Shown: in pieces, positions 35,175 through 42,138 of the stretch
Layout: every line of letters begins with the position of its first letter
Numbering within the stretch: the first letter of the stretch is position 1
Assembly: GCA_934636905.1 (NCBI GenBank)
Contig: CAKUBJ010000014.1
Span: 1 to 42,942 of the forward strand
Direction: 5' to 3'
Length of the DNA: 42,942 nucleotides
Source: an uncultured Dysosmobacter sp.
Lineage (GTDB): Bacteria > Bacillota > Clostridia > Oscillospirales > Oscillospiraceae
Notes under the pieces: model-generated
Seen by the model: the letters and a program-made list of their open reading frames with translations, nothing else
Told to the model about the DNA's origin: nothing
The model's database searches: none
Position numbers and translations under genes: made by a program

Positions 35175-35774
35175 ATGACAAGAGCGGAATTGAAAGCACA
35201 GGCAAAGGCGCAGCTGGGCGGAGGAATTTTCAAAAATGAATGGCTGACGGCGCTGGCGGCCTGCCTGATTATGACGGTGATTACCTCCGCCGCCGGCGCC
35301 ATCCTCACCGGCATCGGCAGCATCCTTGTTTCCGGCCCGCTGGCCTACGGCCTTGCCTATCTCTTTCTGAAGTAGAGCCGGGACGGGCAGGTCATGAACA
35401 TCGGCGACCTGTTCCGGGGCTTTCAGGACGATTTTGGCGGCACGCTGCTGCTGGGACTGCTGAGCAGCCTCTTCACCTTCCTGTGGAGTCTGCTGCTGGT
35501 GATCCCTGGCGTAGTCAAGTCCTATGCCTACTCTCAGGCCGTCTATGTGAAGGTTGACCACCCCGATTACGACTGGCGCCGCTGTCTGGACGAGAGCATC
35601 CAGATGATGAAGGGTCACAAGATGGATCTCTTCGTGCTGGATCTCAGCTTTATCGGCTGGTACATCGTAGGTGCCCTCTGCCTGGGGCTGGGCACCCTCT
35701 GGGTGGCGCCCTATCACGCGGCCACCCGGACGCAGTTCTATGAGGATCTCCGGCGCGAGGGCTACATGGCATAA
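35175..35774 (+). pseudogene. DUF975 membrane protein gene with in-frame TAG
   Basis: The frame reads MTRAELKAQAKAQLGGGIFKNEWL, the typical DUF975 start, through one hydrophobic region to LAYLFLK, meets TAG at 35373-35375, and then continues in the same frame as SRDGQVMNIGDLFRGFQDDFG and two or more hydrophobic segments to YHAATRTQFYEDLRREG, the typical DUF975 end. The whole would be 199 aa. A single substitution (for example from CAG, AAG or GAG) explains it. Either it is a recent null allele, a stop read through, or a sequence error. The ATG at 35394 has no good ribosome binding site, so a separate second protein is unlikely. Function of the family is unknown. Confidence 0.8.
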
Positions 35775-35803
35775 TTGCCGCACCTGATTGCAGAATCGTC
35801 GCA

Positions 35804-35845
35804 AAAAAATGCAGAACTCTTTCGGAGTTCTGCATTTTTTCTGCT
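35804..35845 (+). terminator. Bidirectional terminator between DUF975 gene and ychF
   Basis: A 16-bp perfect stem, AAAAAATGCAGAACTC (35804-35819) with GAGTTCTGCATTTTTT (35825-35840). T-rich on both strands, it serves the convergent genes. Confidence 0.93.
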
Positions 35846-35906
35846 TTTTGAAAGGATTTTCTCCCACGCCGCCGGTTCCGGAAGAACCGGTGCGCATTGC
35901 GGTTTC

Positions 35907-37016
35907 TCAGACGTTGAAGCGGAAGTAAATCATGTCGCCGTCCTGCACCACATAGTCCTTGCCCTCGCTGCGGAGCTGGCCCTTTTCCTTGGCGGCGTTG
36001 ACGCTGCCGTACTTCATCATGTCGTCGTAGGCGATGACCTCCGCCCGGATGAAGCCCCGCTCGATGTCGGAGTGAATCTTGCCGGCGGCCTGCGGCGCCT
36101 TGGTGCCCTTCTTAATGGTCCATGCCCGGCACTCGTCCTTGCCGTAGGTCAGGAAGGAAATCAGCCCCAGCAGGGAGTAGCTGCACTTGATGAGCCGGTC
36201 AAGGCCGGACTCTGCAATGCCCAGTTCCTCCAGGAACATCTGCTTTTCCTCCCCCTCCAGCTGGGCGATGTCCTGCTCCAGCTTGGCGCAGATGGGCAGC
36301 ACCTCGCTGCCCTCCGCCTCCGCCAGCGTCCGGACTTTTTTGAGGTACTCGTTGCCCTCCTGATTGGCAAAGCCGTCCTCGTCCATGTTGGCGGCGTAGA
36401 TGATGGGCTTCAGGGTCAGCAGGTCGCTGGTGGCAATCAGCGCCCTGTCCTCGTCGGAGCAGTCAAAGGTGCGGGCGGACTTGCCGCCGTTCAGATGCTC
36501 CGCCAGCGCCTTGAACACCTCCACCTCGTGGAGGAACTTCTTGTCCCCCTTGGCGGCCTTCTGGGCCTTGTCCACCCGGCGCTGCACCATGTCCAGATCC
36601 GCCATAATCAGTTCCATGTCAATGGCCTCAATATCCCCCACAGGGTCTACCGGGACATTGGTGCCGGCGTCCGCCACAACGTGCATGATGTTCTCGTCGT
36701 CAAAGCAGCGGACAACGTGGACGATGGCGTCGGTTTCCCGGATGTTGGCCAGGAACTTGTTGCCCAGTCCCGCCCCCTGACTGGCGCCCTTCACAAGACC
36801 GGCGATGTCCACGAACTCAATGACCGCCGGGGTTTTCTTGTCCGGCTCATAGATTTCCGCCAGCTTGTCCAGCCGGGCATCCGGCACGGCCACCATGCCC
36901 ACGTTGGGGTCGATGGTGCAGAAGGGGTAGTTGGCGCTCTCGGCGCCGGCGTTGGTGATGGCGTTGAACAGGGTGGACTTACCCACGTTGGGGAGTCCCA
37001 CGATACCTAATTTCAT
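35907..37016 (-). CDS. ychF: Redox-regulated ATPase YchF (OLA1 family)
   Basis: 369-aa TRAFAC-class P-loop protein that prefers ATP to GTP, binds ribosomes and affects stress responses. [21 protein letters not shown] carries G1 at 7-15. [22 protein letters not shown] is the G3 region, a coiled middle domain (about 130-200) follows, and NMDE replaces the NKxD of true GTPases. The C-terminal TGS domain ends [14 protein letters not shown]...[25 protein letters not shown] is rather far (12 nt) from the ATG. Confidence 0.96.
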   Translation of the reverse strand: MKLGIVGLPNVGKSTLFNAITNAGAESANYPFCTIDPNVGMVAVPDARLDKLAEIYEPDKKTPAVIEFVDIAGLVKGASQGAGLGNKFLANIRETDAIVHVVRCFDDENIMHVVADAGTNVPVDPVGDIEAIDMELIMADLDMVQRRVDKAQKAAKGDKKFLHEVEVFKALAEHLNGGKSARTFDCSDEDRALIATSDLLTLKPIIYAANMDEDGFANQEGNEYLKKVRTLAEAEGSEVLPICAKLEQDIAQLEGEEKQMFLEELGIAESGLDRLIKCSYSLLGLISFLTYGKDECRAWTIKKGTKAPQAAGKIHSDIERGFIRAEVIAYDDMMKYGSVNAAKEKGQLRSEGKDYVVQDGDMIYFRFNV

Positions 37017-37180
37017 ATATCTTTACATCTCCTTAAAAAATCCTGTATTATCAAGGGCCTCGGCGTTTGGTGTTTCCGGCATTCCGCCATTGCTGCGCCA
37101 GTTCCGAATGTTGCCTTGCAAACTTTAATCCGTTCGGAAATTCCTCACTCACCACGAGAAGAAGTCCCATGTAATTTTTA

Positions 37181-37209
37181 ATTGTAACACAGGGGATTCA
37201 TTTTCTCAA
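37181..37209 (-). promoter_or_regulatory. Promoter of ychF
   Basis: On the minus strand TTGAGA (rc of 37204-37209), a 17-bp spacer and TACAAT (rc of 37181-37186). The transcript would have a leader of about 155 nt containing a TTCCGAA/TTCGGAA inverted repeat; its role is unknown. Confidence 0.65.
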
Positions 37210-37256
37210 TAGTGAACTTCCCTTCAAATTGCCATGGCGAGGCGGAAATATAAAAT

Positions 37257-37296
37257 GCATATTTGCCTTGCAAAAATGCCTGTTTTACGCTATGAT
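37257..37296 (+). promoter_or_regulatory. lysR promoter with overlapping operator palindrome
   Basis: The promoter is TTGCAA (37268-37273), a 17-bp spacer and TATGAT (37291-37296). A 23-bp dyad, GCATATTTGC-ctt-GCAAAAATGC (37257-37279, one mismatch), covers the -35 and contains a T-N11-A core (T37260, A37272), as expected of LysR-type autorepression. Confidence 0.65.
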
Positions 37297-37314
37297 TTTT
37301 ACGAGGTGATCTTC

Positions 37315-38181
37315 ATGGAACTGCGTGTTTTACGCTATTTTCTCGCCGTGGCGCGGGAGGAGAATATCACAAAAGCGGCTGCACTGCTCCATGTGACGCA
37401 GCCGACGCTTTCCCGCCAACTCATGCAGCTGGAGGTGGAACTGGGCGTCAAGCTGTTCCACCGGAGCCAGTACCGCGTGATCCTGACGGATGACGGAATG
37501 CTGCTGCGCCGGAGAGCGCAGGAGATCGTGGAACTTGCAGATAAAGCAGAGAAAGAACTGCGGCACGGTGAGGCGGAACTGACCGGTGAAATTGCCATCG
37601 GCTGCGGAGAATCCGTGGCCATGACGTTTCTTTCCCGGCACATCAAAGACTTCCGGCAGCTCCATCCGCAGGTGCAGTTCCGGATTCACAGCGCCAACGC
37701 CGATGACATCAAGGAACGCATGGAGAAAGGGCTTTTGGACATAGGCCTGCTGACGGAGCCGGTAGACGTCGGGCGGTATGCTTTTCTGCGGACGCCGAAG
37801 AAGGATCGCTGGGGGATTCTCATTCCGGAAGACCATCCGCTGGCAAAGCAAGCCAGTGTAACCCCCAAAGACCTGACAGGCGTTTCTCTGATTATGAGCA
37901 GCCGGGAAATTGTCATCCATGAACTGGCAAGCTGGTTTGGGGATCTTTTCGATCAGGTTGAGATCGCCGCCACCTTTAACTTAATCCTGAATGCGGCCAA
38001 CATGGTCAAAAACGGCCTTGGGGCGGCAACCTGTTTCGATTTGGATTGCAGCTATCATTCGCTGACCTTTGTGCCGTTTTCTCCGGTGCTGGAGAGCGGA
38101 ACCGTGTTGGCATGGAAGAAAGATCAGGCCAGTTCCCCGGCGGCAGAACAATTTCTCAGCTTTATCAAAAATGCAGATTAG
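37315..38181 (+). CDS. LysR-family transcriptional regulator
   Basis: 288 aa. The N-terminal winged HTH is typical: MELRVLRYFLAVAREENITKAAALLHVTQPTLSRQLMQLEVELGVKLFHRS. A periplasmic-binding-fold effector domain follows (about 90-288: GEIAIGCGESVAMTFLSRHIKDFRQLHP). The inducer is unknown. The ATG follows GAGGTGAT; an upstream in-frame extension would run through the promoter. Palindromes with matching half-sites lie over its own promoter and at its 3' end upstream of the merR/flavodoxin/aldo-keto reductase genes, which are its likely targets. Confidence 0.92.
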   Translation: MELRVLRYFLAVAREENITKAAALLHVTQPTLSRQLMQLEVELGVKLFHRSQYRVILTDDGMLLRRRAQEIVELADKAEKELRHGEAELTGEIAIGCGESVAMTFLSRHIKDFRQLHPQVQFRIHSANADDIKERMEKGLLDIGLLTEPVDVGRYAFLRTPKKDRWGILIPEDHPLAKQASVTPKDLTGVSLIMSSREIVIHELASWFGDLFDQVEIAATFNLILNAANMVKNGLGAATCFDLDCSYHSLTFVPFSPVLESGTVLAWKKDQASSPAAEQFLSFIKNAD

Positions 38182-38190
38182 GCATTTTTG
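38166..38190 (+). promoter_or_regulatory. Probable LysR operator at the lysR stop codon
   Basis: CAAAAATGC (38166-38174) and GCATTTTTG (38182-38190) form a dyad centred at 38178, with a T-N11-A core (T38172, A38184). The half-site matches that at the lysR promoter. Its centre is about 66 bp upstream of the start point predicted from the next promoter, the usual LysR activator-site position. It could alternatively act as a weak terminator. Confidence 0.5.
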
Positions 38191-38208
38191 ATTGTTCAAA
38201 ATAGGCAT

Positions 38209-38237
38209 TCGACAGAGTATGGAAACTGTTTTACAAT
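38209..38237 (+). promoter_or_regulatory. Promoter of the merR/flavodoxin/AKR operon
   Basis: TCGACA (38209-38214), a 17-bp spacer and TACAAT (38232-38237). The -10 overlaps the left arm of the following hairpin, so RNA starting near 38244 lacks most of that arm. Confidence 0.6.
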
Positions 38238-38267
38238 ACAGACATCCGAAAGGGTGTCTGTATTTTT
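38235..38267 (+). terminator. Terminator for lysR read-through
   Basis: AATACAGACATCC (38235-38247), a GAAA tetraloop and GGGTGTCTGTATT (38252-38264), then TTT. It should stop transcripts from lysR but not those starting at the overlapping promoter. Confidence 0.75.
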
Positions 38268-38364
38268 GATGATGCGGCGCGCAGTAGAAACTGAAATGTG
38301 CCATGTTCCCGTCCCGTTGGGGCAGCCGGGCAGAATGCACAATTCCAATTTGGGAGTTGATGGA

Positions 38365-38727
38365 ATGACGCAGCAGGAAGCAAGTGAACATTGCGGCATT
38401 CCCGTCTCCGTTTTGCAGGAATATGAAAGCTGGGGACTGTGCGGAGCGGTCAAAAAGGTGTTTGGAGCATGGCAGTACGACGGCGAAGATATGGAACGCC
38501 TCAGCACCGTCATGACGCTGCATGACATCGGCTTTACCGCCGAAGAATCGGAAACCTATATGCGTTTGCTTCTGGAACAGCCGGACAGCGAAGTCAAGCG
38601 GCTGCGGATGCTGGAGGAAAAGCGGAGGGAAACTCTGGATGCCATTCACTTTCAGGAACGTCAGCTTCAGCGTCTGGATTATCTGCGCCACGAAATTCAG
38701 AAAAAGAAACGGAGTGAACCATCATGA
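38365..38727 (+). CDS. MerR-like regulator lacking an effector domain
   Basis: 120 aa. The N-terminal MerR-type HTH is divergent (MTQQEASEHCGIPVSVLQEYESWGLCG...GAWQYDGEDMERLSTVMTLHDIGFTAEESETYM), followed by a charged coiled coil (about 80-118: EEKRRETLDAIHFQERQLQRLDYLRHEIQKKK). No metal-binding Cys cluster is present. TGGGAG precedes the ATG at 8 nt. It is probably a local regulator of the reductase genes downstream, in a pattern common among Clostridia. The usual MerR promoter with 19-bp spacing was not found nearby. Confidence 0.75.
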   Translation: MTQQEASEHCGIPVSVLQEYESWGLCGAVKKVFGAWQYDGEDMERLSTVMTLHDIGFTAEESETYMRLLLEQPDSEVKRLRMLEEKRRETLDAIHFQERQLQRLDYLRHEIQKKKRSEPS

Positions 38728-38918
38728 TTTTGAATGAAACCTACACACTTTCCAACGGCATAAGGATTCCCAAGCTGGGTCTTGGCACCTGATTTATCCC
38801 GGACGGTGAGGCGGCGGAGGCCGTTCGGACGGCCGTCTCCCTGGGCTACCGGCACGTCGATACCGCACAGGCGTATTATGATTCCGGCGCCGTACTGATT
38901 CGCTGCAAAACAAAATAA
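38724..38918 (+). pseudogene. Truncated aldo/keto reductase remnant
   Basis: 64 codons, in the order MILNETYTLSNGIRIPKLGLGT, TGA, FIPDGEAAEAVRTAVSLGYRHVDTAQAYYD, then a short unrelated tail and TAA. This is the first fifth of an AKR of about 280 aa, ending just after the catalytic Asp/Tyr segment. The TGA at 38790-38792 sits where the family has the Trp of GLGTW, consistent with TGG to TGA. The rest of the gene is deleted. It overlaps the end of the merR gene by 4 nt and keeps a GGAG site, so it was once a normal operon member. Confidence 0.85.
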
Positions 38919-38938
38919 TTCACAGGGAGGAGAACATT

Positions 38939-39418
38939 ATGTCCAGAACTTTAGTTGCCTATTTTTCCGCCAGCGGCGAAACCGCCGCACTGGCAAAGAC
39001 CGTTGCGGAGGTAACCGGCGGGGACTTGTTTGAAATCCGGCCGGAAACGCCCTACACTGCCGTCGATTTGGACTGGCAGGACAGCCACAGCCGCAGCACC
39101 CTGGAGATGAAGGATGAAAAAAGCCGCCCGGCCATTGCCGGCCGTGTGGCGGACATGGCGCAGTACGACACCGTATTTGTAGGCTTCCCCATCTGGTGGT
39201 ATCAGGCGCCCCGCATCATCGAAACCTTTCTGGAAAGCTATGATTTTTCCGGCAAGACGGTGATTCCCTTCGCCACCTCCGGCGGCAGCGGCATGGGAAA
39301 GACGGCGGAAATCCTGCGGAAGTGCTGCCCCGGCGCAAAAATGGACGCCGGCAGGCGCCTCAGCAGCCGGGAGAGCGCCGCTTCCGTCCGGAAGTGGGTA
39401 GAGAGCCTGGGTATCTGA
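38939..39418 (+). CDS. Flavodoxin (flavodoxin_4 type)
   Basis: A 159-aa FMN-binding electron carrier or flavin reductase partner. SRTLVAYFSASGETAALAKTVAEVTGGDLFEI carries the phosphate loop. TVFVGFPIWWYQAPRIIETFLESYDFSGKTVIPFATSGGSGMG is the conserved middle of the small gut-bacterial flavodoxins often found next to aldo/keto reductases. GGGAGGAG precedes the ATG. It is placed between a dead and a live AKR gene in the LysR/MerR-controlled cassette. Confidence 0.92.
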   Translation: MSRTLVAYFSASGETAALAKTVAEVTGGDLFEIRPETPYTAVDLDWQDSHSRSTLEMKDEKSRPAIAGRVADMAQYDTVFVGFPIWWYQAPRIIETFLESYDFSGKTVIPFATSGGSGMGKTAEILRKCCPGAKMDAGRRLSSRESAASVRKWVESLGI

Positions 39419-39446
39419 GAAAATTTGAGAAAAGGAGCGCCGCCGT

Positions 39447-40451
39447 ATGGAATACACGAAATTGGGCAGCACCAATATTGAAATCTCCAAAATCTGCGTG
39501 GGCTGCATGAGTTTCGGCAAGGCCGGCACCATGCACGACTGGACACTGGATGAAAACGCCACGGAGCAGGTGGTCAGGCACGCCCTTGACCTTGGCATCA
39601 ACTTTTTCGACACCGCCAACGGCTACTCCGCCGGAACCAGTGAGGAGTATCTGGGGAAGGCGCTGAAAAAGAACGTCAGCCGGGATAAAGTCGTGATTGC
39701 CTCCAAGGTCTATTTCAACCCTGGCCGGCTGTCCCGGGAGGCCATTCACCGGGAAATCGACGGCACCCTGAAGCGGCTGGGCACCGACTATCTCGACCTC
39801 TACATCATCCACCGCTTTGACTATGAAACCCCCATAGAGGAAACCATGGAGGCCCTGAACGACCTGGTCAGTGCAGGCAAGGTGCGGGCGCTGGGGGCCT
39901 CCGCCATGTACGGCTATCAGTTCTACAATATGCAAATCTGCGCCCGGGACCACGGCTGGGCACGGTTTGAGGCCATGGAGAACCACTATAACCTCCTCTA
40001 CCGGGAGGATGAGCGGGAACTGATTCCCATCTGCAAGCAAATGGGGGTCAGCCTGATGCCCTACAGCCCACTGGCGGCAGGGCATCTCACCCGCCCCACC
40101 TGGAACACCGACACCCTCCGCAGCCGCACCGACCGGGTGGCCATGGGCAAGTACGACCGCACCGAGGCGCAGGATATGCAAATTGTTGCCCGGGTTCATG
40201 AACTGGCGGAGAAGTACGGCGTGAAGATGCAGGAAATCGCACTGGCGTGGCAATGGAGCAGGGGGATTGCCTCCCCCATCGTCGGCGCCACCAAGGCGAA
40301 GTATCTGGACGATGCCGCCGGTGCCCTTTCCGTTTGTCTGACCCCGGAGGACATGGTCTATCTGGAAGAGCCGTATATCCCCCACCGCATTGTGGGCGCC
40401 ATTGACCAGAATCCGCCTCAGGGCGTGATTCTGGTGGACGAGAAAAAGTAA
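39447..40451 (+). CDS. Aldo/keto reductase
   Basis: A 334-aa NADPH-dependent (beta/alpha)8-barrel oxidoreductase of the YajO/PdxI-like AKR group. The tetrad is intact: Asp55 and Tyr60 in FFDTANGYSAGTSEEYLG, Lys87 in ASKV and His122 in IIHRFD. ALAWQWSRGIASPIVGATK near the C terminus is the cofactor-binding signature. The substrate is not known. AAAAGGAG precedes the ATG, 28 bp after the flavodoxin gene. It may have made the truncated paralogue upstream dispensable. A strong terminator follows. Confidence 0.93.
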   Translation: MEYTKLGSTNIEISKICVGCMSFGKAGTMHDWTLDENATEQVVRHALDLGINFFDTANGYSAGTSEEYLGKALKKNVSRDKVVIASKVYFNPGRLSREAIHREIDGTLKRLGTDYLDLYIIHRFDYETPIEETMEALNDLVSAGKVRALGASAMYGYQFYNMQICARDHGWARFEAMENHYNLLYREDERELIPICKQMGVSLMPYSPLAAGHLTRPTWNTDTLRSRTDRVAMGKYDRTEAQDMQIVARVHELAEKYGVKMQEIALAWQWSRGIASPIVGATKAKYLDDAAGALSVCLTPEDMVYLEEPYIPHRIVGAIDQNPPQGVILVDEKK

Positions 40452-40524
40452 CAGGCGCTTCCGCTCTTCCGGCGCAGGCCGGCTGCATGGAAGCAATCCC
40501 TGCCCGGTGCTGGCGTAAACGCAG

Positions 40525-40567
40525 AAAAATCCATCGTGAGCCTGACGGGCTCACGATGGATTTTTGC
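40525..40567 (+). terminator. Bidirectional terminator after the AKR gene
   Basis: An 18-bp stem, AAAAATCCATCGTGAGCC (40525-40542) with GGCTCACGATGGATTTTT (40548-40565). T-rich on both strands, it lies between the AKR and DUF4317 genes, which converge. Confidence 0.93.
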
Positions 40568-40681
40568 TTGAAGCAGGGGATGCAGATTTTCCGGAAGGCA
40601 GTTCTCCCCTTCGGAGTCACGCCGCAGTTCCGGAAGAGGGAACCGCACAGAAGGCGTTCCGGGTCATGGCGTTCCTGCGGC

Positions 40682-41827
40682 TCAATCGTGAGACGGTGCC
40701 ACCGTTACCCCGATGCCGTTGACCTCCACGCCGTCATCTGCGGGAATCAGAAGGTATCTGCGGCCGTCAATGACCCGGGTTTCAATCAGATAGCTGTTCT
40801 CCGGGGAAACGGTGATTTTCATCTCTGGGGTCGTCACTTCAAACCGGCGGCTGTCGATGATGTTCACCGGGTTCAGCACGGCGTTTTCCCCGTACTGCTT
40901 TTCGCAGTTCGCTCTGAATGCTTCGATTTTCTCAGCGTCCACGCCGCTGTTGGCCAGAATCCCGCCCACGTCGGAGAGGGTCAGTTCCTGCGGCTCCGGG
41001 TCGTGGCTCTCCCGGTGATCCTCAATCCGTGCCCGGATCTGCTCGTGGACAGACTGCACCACATCATAGCTGCAATCCTGCTCCAGCGCCTCCGTCAGGG
41101 CAGTGCTGAAGCTGTTTTTCTGCTCCTCCGCAGACATGGGCGGCTCCACCCGGAACAGGGCGTCAATGACCTCCTGATGCAGTTCCGCCGGCTTTTTGGT
41201 GTAAAACAGCAGATTGTAGATATTGGCGGCGCGGTTATCAAAGGCGGGGTACAGGAATCCCAGTTCCGGGGCAAGGGCGATATGGCCGGTGGAGCCGGGG
41301 TGAAATTCATTCAGGTCATAGTCGTACCGCAGTTCCAGCGTAGGTGCCTTCACCGGGCAGACGGCGCAGACAAAATACCGGTAAACCGTGTCCCCGGCGT
41401 CCGCCTGAAATTCATCGTCCCGGCTTTTGTGGGGCACATCGTAGGTGTCGGCGGCCAGAAGGATCAGGTAATTGCTCTCCCCCATGTCCAGCGCGTCCAC
41501 CAGCCTGCGGCAGAAGGCCTCCCGGGAGCCGGGATCCTTCAGTTCCGTCTGGCGCATGGTCTGCAAAAGACGGTGCTCCTCGCTGTCCGCCACCTGCGCC
41601 GTGGTAAACACAAGATCCACCAGATTCTTTCCCAGCGTGCCGGAGAGGGCCTTTTTCAAAAGCCCCAGATACATCTCCTGCTCCTCCTGCTGCATCAGTC
41701 CCATGGAGGCGTCAATCCAGGAGATGATTTCCCGGTTGCTGTTGACGTAGCAGCCGAAAATTTTGGAGATACTGCTTCTGTCCAGCTTGAAGCGCCGGCG
41801 TATCTCATTGAGTTCTTTCTGATTCAT
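40682..41827 (-). CDS. DUF4317 domain protein
   Basis: 381 aa. MNQKELNEIRRRFKLDRSSISKIFGCYVNSNREIISWID is the typical DUF4317 start; IFGCYVN and the later LGKNLVDLVFTTAQV and YLILLAADTYDVP blocks fit the family, which is of unknown function and common in Clostridia. The protein appears soluble, with no signal peptide. AAAGGATATGCC precedes the ATG. A much longer open frame to 42130 would pass through the promoter and the repeat element and is not used. Transcribed alone, downstream of hppA. Confidence 0.85.
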   Translation of the reverse strand: MNQKELNEIRRRFKLDRSSISKIFGCYVNSNREIISWIDASMGLMQQEEQEMYLGLLKKALSGTLGKNLVDLVFTTAQVADSEEHRLLQTMRQTELKDPGSREAFCRRLVDALDMGESNYLILLAADTYDVPHKSRDDEFQADAGDTVYRYFVCAVCPVKAPTLELRYDYDLNEFHPGSTGHIALAPELGFLYPAFDNRAANIYNLLFYTKKPAELHQEVIDALFRVEPPMSAEEQKNSFSTALTEALEQDCSYDVVQSVHEQIRARIEDHRESHDPEPQELTLSDVGGILANSGVDAEKIEAFRANCEKQYGENAVLNPVNIIDSRRFEVTTPEMKITVSPENSYLIETRVIDGRRYLLIPADDGVEVNGIGVTVAPSHD

Positions 41828-41867
41828 GGCATATCCTTTCTTCCATAAGAGACTCGTACAGGAAAGC

Positions 41868-41896
41868 AGTTTAGCACGAAAATGCCGCCCCGGCAA
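41868..41896 (-). promoter_or_regulatory. Promoter of the DUF4317 gene
   Basis: On the minus strand TTGCCG (rc of 41891-41896), a 17-bp spacer and TAAACT (rc of 41868-41873). It begins right where the repeat element ends. Confidence 0.55.
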
Positions 41897-41900
41897 GGGG

Positions 41901-42018
41901 AAACAGCCCGAAGCGCTGCCAGTGTCAGAGGAAGCGGGGTTGTTTCGAGGAAGCGGCACGATTTTCGGTTTTGCTATGCAAAAGCCGAAAATCGCAACGC
42001 CGCGATGGTGCAATCCCT
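41901..42018 (+). repeat. Dispersed palindromic element, copy 3
   Basis: About 110-120 bp homologous to the reverse complement of the pgk insert. Shared features are ACAGCC.GAAGCGC.GCCAGTG, GAAGCG, TCGAGGAAGCGGCACGATTT and GCCGCGA.GGTG. A long hairpin pairs CGATTTTCGG/TTTTGC with GCAAAA/CCGAAAATCG (41959-41995, one bulge). Relative to the gene upstream of it (hppA) the orientation is the same as for copy 1 relative to pgk. No copy of the hppA 3' end lies beyond it. The gap 41828-42138 holds only this, the DUF4317 promoter and one hairpin. Confidence 0.8.
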
Positions 42019-42068
42019 CTTGGGTTGTCTCCCCCCTTGTGGAAAATTTATTGCCGTATCGACAGTCA

Positions 42069-42102
42069 CAGCCGGGCTTTGCCCTTCGGCAAAGCCCGGC
42101 TG
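42069..42102 (-). terminator. Hairpin after hppA
   Basis: A perfect 15-bp stem, CAGCCGGGCTTTGCC with GGCAAAGCCCGGCTG and a 4-nt loop, lies 36 bp past the hppA stop. The minus-strand tail (TGACTGTCG) is not T-rich, so it may protect the 3' end rather than terminate. Confidence 0.5.
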
Positions 42103-42138
42103 CTATCCTTATTCTATACCCACTTCCCATCGGCGCTT

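Noticed and set aside
35394..35774. Second half of the DUF975 gene as an independent gene
   Set aside because: It has no convincing ribosome binding site, and the residues continue the upstream domain in the same frame.
41828..42130. N-terminal extension of the DUF4317 gene
   Set aside because: The open frame runs through a promoter and the palindromic repeat; the ATG at 41827 has its own ribosome binding site and matches the family start.
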